Source: DASZKW01 sp035552775 (GTDB lineage Bacteria; Actinomycetota; Acidimicrobiia; Acidimicrobiales; Palsa-688). Taken from it: a DNA stretch of 9,021 nt. The notes under the pieces are model-generated. The model had not been told where the DNA came from. It was given only the letters and a program-made list of their open reading frames with translations, and made no database searches. Of the stretch, positions 4,829-9,021 are shown piece by piece. The stretch covers positions 1 through 9,021 of the forward strand of contig DASZKW010000110.1 in the NCBI GenBank assembly GCA_035552775.1. Reading direction: 5' to 3'. The translations under genes were made by a program, and so were the position numbers. Positions within the stretch are counted from its first letter, which is position 1; each line of letters begins with the position of its first letter.

Positions 4829-6394
4829 GTGCGGCGTCGACAGGCCGGCCAGCGGACGGGCGTCGCTCTCGCCAGCGTCTGCGCTGTGCTGTTCCTGACC
4901 TTCCTGGACACGACGGTTGTCAGCGTCGCTCTGGCGAGCATCCAATCGGATCTTCACGCCGGCGTGGCGTCATTGCAATGGGTGGTCAACGGATACGCCC
5001 TTGTCTTCGCCAGTTTCATGCTCGCCGCCGGTGCGCTGGGCGACCGGCTGGGGCGGCGCCGGGTCATGGTGGCAGGGGTGGCGGTGTTCTGCGGCGGCTC
5101 CCTGATCGGCGCCGTCGCCCCAAGCGTCGGCTGGCTGATCGGGGGACGTGCGGTGATGGGCCTCGGCGCGGCGGCCTCCGAACCGGGCACGCTCTCCGTT
5201 ATCCGTCATCTTTACCCCGACGACCGGCAGCGGGCCCGGGCGCTCGGGGCGTGGGCGGCCGTCTCGGGCCTCGCCATCGCCCTCGGACCCGTCATCGGCG
5301 GAACCTTGGTCGGCCTGTCGGGATGGCGTTTGGTGTTCTGGTTCAATCTCGGCGCCGGCGCCCTCGTGCTCACGCTGGCGTGGCGGGCGGTACCCGAATC
5401 CGCCGATCCGACCGGCACGGCGAGGGATCTTCCCGGATTCGTACTCGGAGTGACGGCGCTGACCACCCTCACGTTCGCGCTCATCGACGGCGAGAGCCGG
5501 GGCTATAGCAACCCGTCAATCGTCGTGTTGTTCGCGGTGGCCGTCGCCGCCGTGGTCGGCTTCGCGGCCGTCGAGCACCGGAGCCGGGCCCCGTTGCTCG
5601 ACCTCGCCATCTTCCGTCGTCCCGCATTCGCAGGCGCGCTGGCAGTGGCTTTCGCCATCTCGTTCGGGCTGTTTGCCATCTTCTTCTTCGTGGCGCTGTA
5701 CCTCCAGCTCGTCGTTGGCTACTCCGGCTACAAAACGGCACTGGTATTCGTACCCATGGCCGCGGTGATGGTGGTGGCGTCGCTGCTCGGAGGGCGCTGG
5801 GTGGCTCGAGGTGGTCCGGCGCTACCGATGACCCTCGGCTGCGCACTGGCGGGCGGGGGGATCCTCATCGTCGACGTCGTGCTGCGCCACGTCGGCTTCA
5901 CTTCCCTGACCGTGGTCCTGGCCGTGGCCGGCGCCGGTCTCGGACTTGCCCTGGTCCCGGTGACCACCGTGGCTCTCGGCGAGGTCGTGCCCGAGCGGTC
6001 TGGCATGGCCGCTTCGACAGCCAACACCGCCCGGGAGCTCGGCGCGGTGTTCGGCGTCGCCATCCTCGGCGCCCTGGTAAACGCCCACCTCACCACCGAC
6101 CTCAGCCGGCGCCTCCACCAGCTCGGCATCCCTTCGTTCTTCCAAGGGGTAGTCATCAACGCGGTGGAACACGGCGGGGTGCCTGGAGGCGGCAAGTCGC
6201 CGGCGGGCGCGGTGCACGCCTATGGTGGGATCGTCAACCAGGTGATCAGCTCCGCGTATGGGGCGTTTCGTGACGGGGTGGACGTGGCCTTGCTCACAGC
6301 TGGCCTCCTCGTCCTGGCCCTGACCCCTGTCGCGTGGATCACCCTGCGCCATCCTCGCCGCCGCTCAGGCGCGCGCCGCCGTCACCCGGCATGA
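4829..6394 (+). CDS. MFS transporter, DHA2 (EmrB/QacA) family
   Basis: A 521-residue inner-membrane protein of the drug:proton antiporter family. Hydrophobic stretches along the whole length fit 14 transmembrane helices. Family motifs are clear: LDTTVVSVALASIQ in the first helix (motif D1, D27), GDRLGRRRVM (71-80, motif A), GGRAVMGLGAAASEPGTLSV (105-124, motif B with R107) and GPVIGG (153-158, motif C of exporters). The segment GMAASTANTARELGAVFGVA late in the protein is also typical of this subfamily. It probably exports small toxic molecules using the proton gradient; the substrate is unknown. The GTG start is favoured by the -10-like TAGACT six bases upstream and by the position of the first helix. 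Its stop overlaps the start of the methyltransferase pseudogene as ATGA, so the two form one transcription unit. No divergent regulator sits beside it; the divergent gene encodes the exported two-cysteine protein. Confidence 0.93.
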   Translation: MRRRQAGQRTGVALASVCAVLFLTFLDTTVVSVALASIQSDLHAGVASLQWVVNGYALVFASFMLAAGALGDRLGRRRVMVAGVAVFCGGSLIGAVAPSVGWLIGGRAVMGLGAAASEPGTLSVIRHLYPDDRQRARALGAWAAVSGLAIALGPVIGGTLVGLSGWRLVFWFNLGAGALVLTLAWRAVPESADPTGTARDLPGFVLGVTALTTLTFALIDGESRGYSNPSIVVLFAVAVAAVVGFAAVEHRSRAPLLDLAIFRRPAFAGALAVAFAISFGLFAIFFFVALYLQLVVGYSGYKTALVFVPMAAVMVVASLLGGRWVARGGPALPMTLGCALAGGGILIVDVVLRHVGFTSLTVVLAVAGAGLGLALVPVTTVALGEVVPERSGMAASTANTARELGAVFGVAILGALVNAHLTTDLSRRLHQLGIPSFFQGVVINAVEHGGVPGGGKSPAGAVHAYGGIVNQVISSAYGAFRDGVDVALLTAGLLVLALTPVAWITLRHPRRRSGARRRHPA

Positions 6395-7231
6395 GTGGCG
6401 GGGCAGTCGATTCCTGGGACCCGGCGCAATACCGCCGTTTCCAGGCCGAGCGTCGCCAGCCCTTCGACGACCTTGTCCGGCTGGTGCGACCCGTCCGGGC
6501 GGGGCGGGTGCTCGACGTCGGTTGCGGCACAGGGCACAGGGCACCTGACCGGCGAGCTCCACGCCGCCCTCGACGCCCGAGAGACGCTCGGCTTGGACTC
6601 GTCGCCCGCCATGCTCGCCGAAGCAGTACGGCACGAGCGAGCAGGGCTGTCGTTCCGCTTGGGGGACGCCGGCGAGATCGGTGTGGGTGAGGATGTGGTC
6701 CCCGGCGGCGGCCCCGAACGTGGGGATGGTGCCGGCTGGGACCTCGTGTTCGCCAACGCGTCCCTGCAGTGGGTACCCGATCACGCCGGCTTGCTGCCCC
6801 GACTGCGCCAAGCGCTGGCGCCAGGGGGCCAGCTCGCCTTCCAGGTCCCGGCAAACTCCGACCACCCCTCGCACCTCGTGGCATCCGAGGTGGCGGCAGA
6901 GGCGCCGTTTGCCGCTGCCCTCGCCCCGTGCCCGCCCGACCCAGCCGCTTCGGTGCTGCCGGCCGAAGAATACGCGGAGATCCTCGACCGGTTGGGCGTG
7001 GCCGACCAGCACGTGCGCCTCCAGGTTTACGGCCATCACCTCGACTCGCAGGATGCGGTTGTCGAGTGGGTGAGCGGGACGTTGCTCACCCGGTACCGTT
7101 CCAAGCTCGACCCGGCCAGTTACGACGCCTACCTGGCTCGCTACCGGGCCCGGTTGAGCGAGCGTCTCGGGCCGTCGCGACCCTACTTCTACGCCTACAA
7201 GCGCATTCTCGTGTGGGCCCGTTTCCCCTAG
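6391..7231 (+). pseudogene. tam: Trans-aconitate 2-methyltransferase homologue, frameshifted
   Basis: This is a class I SAM-dependent methyltransferase split between two frames. Frame one reads from the ATG at 6391: WDPAQYRRFQAERRQPF, then RVLDVGCGTG (motif I), and shifts frame directly after it. It would stop at 6690 as a 99-residue protein. Frame two continues the family: HLTGELHAALDARETLGLDS, SSPAMLAEA, DLVFANASLQWVPDHAGLLP and the C-terminal YLARYRARLSERLG, ending at 7231. These segments align well with Escherichia coli Tam, which methylates trans-aconitate, a spontaneous inhibitor formed from the TCA-cycle intermediate cis-aconitate. Removing one 7-bp repeat copy gives exactly 278 codons, that is 277 residues, the family's normal size. 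As written the enzyme is inactive unless the shift is an error, reversible or bypassed. The start overlaps the exporter stop as ATGA. A short Gly/Asp-rich stretch before FANASLQW is extra relative to E. coli Tam. Confidence 0.88.
6526..6544 (+). repeat. 7-bp tandem duplication causing the frameshift
   Basis: GGCACAG occurs at 6526-6532 and again at 6533-6539, followed by GGCAC at 6540-6544. With one copy removed the frame reads Gly-Thr-Gly-His-Leu-Thr-Gly, exactly what the family has here. The ancestral GGCACAGGGCAC already contained GGCAC twice, seven bases apart, a favourable substrate for polymerase slippage. Confidence 0.9.
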
Positions 7232-7240
7232 CCCTAGCCT

Positions 7241-7276
7241 GGCGAGGGGGTGCGCCGGCAACCGCCGCGCGTCGCC
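7241..7276. terminator. Hairpin between convergent gene ends
   Basis: GGCGA (7241-7245) pairs with TCGCC (7272-7276). Inside, GCG-c-CGGC (7252-7259) pairs with GCCGCGC (7264-7270) around an AACC loop, with one bulged C. It lies nine bases after the methyltransferase stop on the plus strand and one base beyond the stop of the small minus-strand gene, so it could end transcription in both directions. No T-tract is present. Confidence 0.5.
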
Positions 7277-7277
7277 G

Positions 7278-7451
7278 TCAACGCCTGTCGCGCCACCAAC
7301 CCACCAGGAGCCGGTAGGCGAGCCCGTGAGAGGTACTCGGCGAGTTCGAACTCTCCAGGTAGAAGCGCTGGAAGGCGGCGGTGTCGTCTGGTGCGCCCAG
7401 GTTCTGCGGCGCGGCCGAACGGGTCTCGTCCGGCGACTCGGCGCTGGTCAT
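7278..7451 (-). CDS. 57-residue protein, no family recognised
   Basis: A small ORF from ATG 7451 to TGA 7278 on the minus strand. The protein begins MTSAESPDETRSAAPQNLGA and contains DDTAAFQRFYLESSNSPSTS followed by HGLAYRLLVGWWRDRR at the end. Codon use is like that of the real genes around it, with most third positions G or C. The amino-acid mix (Trp-Trp, Phe, Tyr, an acidic polar first half and a basic end) does not look like a shadow frame. A disordered N-terminal half and a short amphipathic C-terminal segment with W-W are likely, perhaps binding membrane or a partner. It follows DUF2237 by 76 bases on the same strand, and a terminator-like hairpin sits right after its stop. There is no Shine-Dalgarno; TACCAT eight bases before the ATG may be a -10 for a leaderless transcript. 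I do not recognise its function. Confidence 0.55.
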   Translation of the reverse strand: MTSAESPDETRSAAPQNLGAPDDTAAFQRFYLESSNSPSTSHGLAYRLLVGWWRDRR

Positions 7452-7503
7452 GGCCCCGGATGGTAGCGACCGGCGACTCGACCGGGGGACCTTTTCGTGT
7501 CAC

Positions 7504-7518
7504 CGTCAAGTATTGACG
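7504..7518. promoter_or_regulatory. Perfect 15-bp inverted repeat, possible operator
   Basis: CGTCAA-gta-TTGACG is a perfect palindrome with a three-base centre, located between the end of DUF2237 (7528) and the start of the small minus-strand gene (7451). Size and symmetry suit a dimeric regulator. Its TTGACG half also resembles a -35 box reading on the minus strand, but no matching -10 is seen at the usual spacing. Confidence 0.35.
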
Positions 7519-7527
7519 CCCGAGCGC

Positions 7528-7920
7528 TCAGTCTCCCAGGGCGCCGGGACTTGCCGGGACGTCAACGGCGTGCTCCTGGAGAGCCGCTAGGGGCACGATC
7601 TCGAGAGCCCGCTCGTGGGTCGAAGCGAGCACGACGTATGCAGCGGCGCCGTCGTGGTGCGCCCGCAGCCAGTTGACGGCCGTCACGCACCACCGGTCGC
7701 CGGGTACGAGACCCGGGAACCCGAAATGGGACACGGGGGTTGTGAGATCGTTGCCGATGCGACGTTGATGCTCAAGGAATTCAGAGGTCACCACTGCGCA
7801 GATCGTATGGCTACCGAGGTCGTCGAGGCCAGTGCGGCAGCAGCCGTCCCGGTAGAAGCCGGTGACGGGGTCAGTGCCGCACGGCTCCAATTCCCCGCCG
7901 AGGACGTTGCGATCACCCAT
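7528..7920 (-). CDS. DUF2237 family protein
   Basis: A 130-residue soluble protein that matches the highly conserved DUF2237 family from its first residues: MGDRNVLGGELEPCGTDPVT, then GFYRDGCCRTG (21-31), GSHTICAVVTSEFL (36-49), GNDLTTP (56-62), FGFPGLVPGDRWC (66-78) and THERALEIVPL (101-111). The five cysteines (C14, C27, C28, C41, C78) lie in or near conserved motifs, and a structural or redox role is possible. The biochemical function of the family is not established. The ATG lies four bases after the stop of the DivIVA-domain gene, so co-transcription and translational coupling are likely. No Shine-Dalgarno is visible. GATACT, six bases before the ATG and overlapping the upstream stop codon, could also allow a separate leaderless transcript. 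Length is normal for the family. Confidence 0.92.
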   Translation of the reverse strand: MGDRNVLGGELEPCGTDPVTGFYRDGCCRTGLDDLGSHTICAVVTSEFLEHQRRIGNDLTTPVSHFGFPGLVPGDRWCVTAVNWLRAHHDGAAAYVVLASTHERALEIVPLAALQEHAVDVPASPGALGD

Positions 7921-7924
7921 CCCG

Positions 7925-8803
7925 TCAGTATCGCAGCGGGTCGGCCAGGGGCGGACCGGGACCCAGTTCGGGCATTCTCTGGGCCCCCCCGGGGTCCTTC
8001 GTGACCCTCGGCAACTCGCCAGGCGGCACGATCTTCGGTGATTCGTCGCGGGGCGCCTCGATTGAACGCTTGATCCACGCCACCGCCGATTCCAGCCGGG
8101 ATCGGAGCTCGACTTCGTTCACCCGGAAGCGGCTGAGCGGGTGCTGAGCGGACGCGATCAGCGAAGACGCCTCGTGCTCAGCCGCCGCCAGGCGACGCCC
8201 GGCGTCGCGCTCGGCCGCATCGCGGATGTCTCGCGCCGCCTGGTCGGCGCTGGTCACGACTCCGCGGGCGTACTTATCCGCTCGGGAGGTGAGCTCGGAC
8301 GCGTTGCGCTCTGCATTGCCCAGGATCTCCTCTGCCCGGTTCCGGGCCTCGGCAAGGACCCGCTCGGCCTGCTTGCGGGCTTGGTCTGCTTGATGGCGGG
8401 ACGCCTGCTGGACAAGCGCCGCCTCTTGGCCGGCATCACGGCGGCGGTCTGCGGCCCATTCTTCGGCCTCGGCCTGGATGGACCGGGCCGCTACCGCTGC
8501 GCTGCGGATGACCTCGGTCACGTGCCGGCCCAACCGGTCGGGCGCGTCGTGATCTGTCTCCAGGTCGCTCAGGTGGCTTTGAGCGGCCTCGCATGCGCCG
8601 TCGGCTGCGAGCACCAGGTCTTCGGCTCTCTCCAACCTCGCTTTCACCTCGGCTAATTGAGCCTCAGCCGCGGCAGAACGCTCGACCGCCGCCTGGTAGT
8701 CGCCGGCCGCCGCTCGGAGGTGGTCGTACACCTCGCCTTTGTCCAACCCCCGGAAGGCGGTGGTGAACTGCCGGGTGGCGATGTCCTCGGGACGAAGAGA
8801 CAT
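7925..8803 (-). CDS. DivIVA-domain coiled-coil protein
   Basis: A 292-residue cytoplasmic protein. The N-terminus MSLRPEDIATRQFTTAFRGL, continuing DKGEVYDHLRAAAGDY (residues 21-36), matches the DivIVA/Wag31 membrane-binding domain ('L.PEDI...F....GLD..EV..FL'). Residues 38-225 are rich in Ala, Glu, Arg and Gln with long runs lacking proline and glycine, typical of an extended coiled coil. There is probably a break around the DHDAPDRLG stretch near residue 85. The last 40 residues are proline-rich and disordered. Such proteins gather at curved membrane or septa and recruit growth or division factors. It is probably a paralogue rather than the main polar Wag31, because no division cluster surrounds it. 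Start: AGGAGG sits seven bases before the ATG at 8803; an in-frame TTG at 8809 is too close to it. Confidence 0.82.
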   Translation of the reverse strand: MSLRPEDIATRQFTTAFRGLDKGEVYDHLRAAAGDYQAAVERSAAAEAQLAEVKARLERAEDLVLAADGACEAAQSHLSDLETDHDAPDRLGRHVTEVIRSAAVAARSIQAEAEEWAADRRRDAGQEAALVQQASRHQADQARKQAERVLAEARNRAEEILGNAERNASELTSRADKYARGVVTSADQAARDIRDAAERDAGRRLAAAEHEASSLIASAQHPLSRFRVNEVELRSRLESAVAWIKRSIEAPRDESPKIVPPGELPRVTKDPGGAQRMPELGPGPPLADPLRY

Positions 8804-8871
8804 GACCAATCCTCCTGCGCCGGATGGCCGTAGTGTGCCGGGACGCCTGACCTAAAAGTAGCGGAGGGCGG

Positions 8872-8877
8872 AGTTTA
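8872..8877 (-). promoter_or_regulatory. Weak candidate -10 upstream of the DivIVA-domain gene
   Basis: On the minus strand TAAACT (TANNNT type) lies in a short AT-rich patch about 68 bases upstream of the ATG at 8803. No good -35 is visible at 16-18 bases. TAGGTT and TACTTT nearby are alternatives, so the exact site is uncertain. The rest of 8804-8943 shows no ORF I can support. Confidence 0.25.
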
Positions 8878-8910
8878 ATAACCTACGTTCCGCAGGTCGG
8901 GTGACCCCTT

Positions 8911-8940
8911 CTGGCGAATTTCGGCGTCGCCATACGCCAG
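8911..8940 (-). terminator. Hairpin beyond a right-edge minus-strand stop
   Basis: CTGGCG (8911-8916) and CGCCAG (8935-8940) are perfect complements, and an alternative inner stem GGCGT-cgccat-ACGCC (8923-8938) competes for the same bases. The hairpin starts three bases beyond the minus-strand stop at 8944, the position seen for other terminator-like hairpins in this window. No T-tract follows. Confidence 0.35.
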
Positions 8941-8943
8941 CGC

Positions 8944-9021
8944 TCACTGCCGCCTTGGCTCCGGCTCGCAGTCGACAGCGCTGCAGGTCTCGACGGTGAC
9001 GGGAAACGGACGTGAGGCGTT
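8944..9021 (-). CDS. Possible C-terminal end of a gene entering from the right
   Basis: One minus-strand frame is open from the window edge to a TGA at 8944 and encodes 25 residues, including FPVTVETCSAVDCEPEPRRQ at the end. Third positions are mostly G or C, and a terminator-like hairpin follows directly. The paired cysteines (T-C-S-A-V-D-C) could be an extracellular disulfide or a metal site, but nothing identifies the product. It is too short to be sure. A GTG at 8996 on the plus strand is an alternative start of a rightward gene but has no ribosome-binding site. Confidence 0.3.
   Translation of the reverse strand, partial: NASRPFPVTVETCSAVDCEPEPRRQ

Noticed and set aside
6365..7261. 298-codon minus-strand ORF opposite the methyltransferase gene
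   Set aside because: It is a GC-rich antisense shadow. The plus strand carries clear methyltransferase motifs in two frames and the minus product resembles no family.
7234..7509. 91-codon minus ORF and 88-codon plus ORF over the small gene
   Set aside because: Both have shadow-like composition. The third frame (7451 to 7278, minus) has better composition and a hairpin directly after its stop.

Overview
The window is strongly GC-rich, and its coding regions nearly always have G or C at the third codon position. The gene families (DUF5317, an actinobacterial-type GT4 glycosyltransferase, a TetR regulator, a DivIVA-domain protein, DUF2237), the GTG starts and the signs of leaderless transcription all point to a chromosome of the Actinomycetota. 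An uncultured or Acidimicrobiia-like lineage is my inference; there is no rRNA or marker gene to prove it. I see no insertion sequence, phage gene, CRISPR array or tRNA.

Layout. (1) 2-1644, plus strand: the C-terminal part of a DUF5317-type membrane protein carrying a (GAAGGG)n repeat, overlapped by ATGA with a GT4 glycosyltransferase that ends in a strong hairpin. (2) 1786-2685, plus: a possibly structured leader followed by a TetR regulator with a 30-bp tandem-repeat insert near its C-terminus. (3) 4795-2883, minus: a small exported two-cysteine protein, a ferritin-like di-iron protein and a PrxII/Prx5-type peroxiredoxin, which may act together in redox or iron-dependent chemistry. (4) 4829-7231, plus: a 14-TM-type DHA2 exporter with a probable leaderless GTG start, overlapped by ATGA with a trans-aconitate methyltransferase homologue that is frameshifted by a 7-bp tandem duplication just after its SAM-binding motif. 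(5) 8803-7278, minus: a DivIVA-domain coiled-coil protein, DUF2237 four bases downstream, and a 57-residue protein not recognised as a known family. (6) 8944-9021, minus: possibly the last 25 codons of another gene.

Most gene ends are followed, usually within about 12 bases, by a GC-rich hairpin without a T-tract. These hairpins support the annotated gene ends, including those of the small and edge ORFs. No single new defence or mobile system is evident. The best leads are the slippage-type frameshift in the methyltransferase, the two coding minisatellites, the leader upstream of tetR, and the AT-richer 43-bp inverted repeat after tetR.
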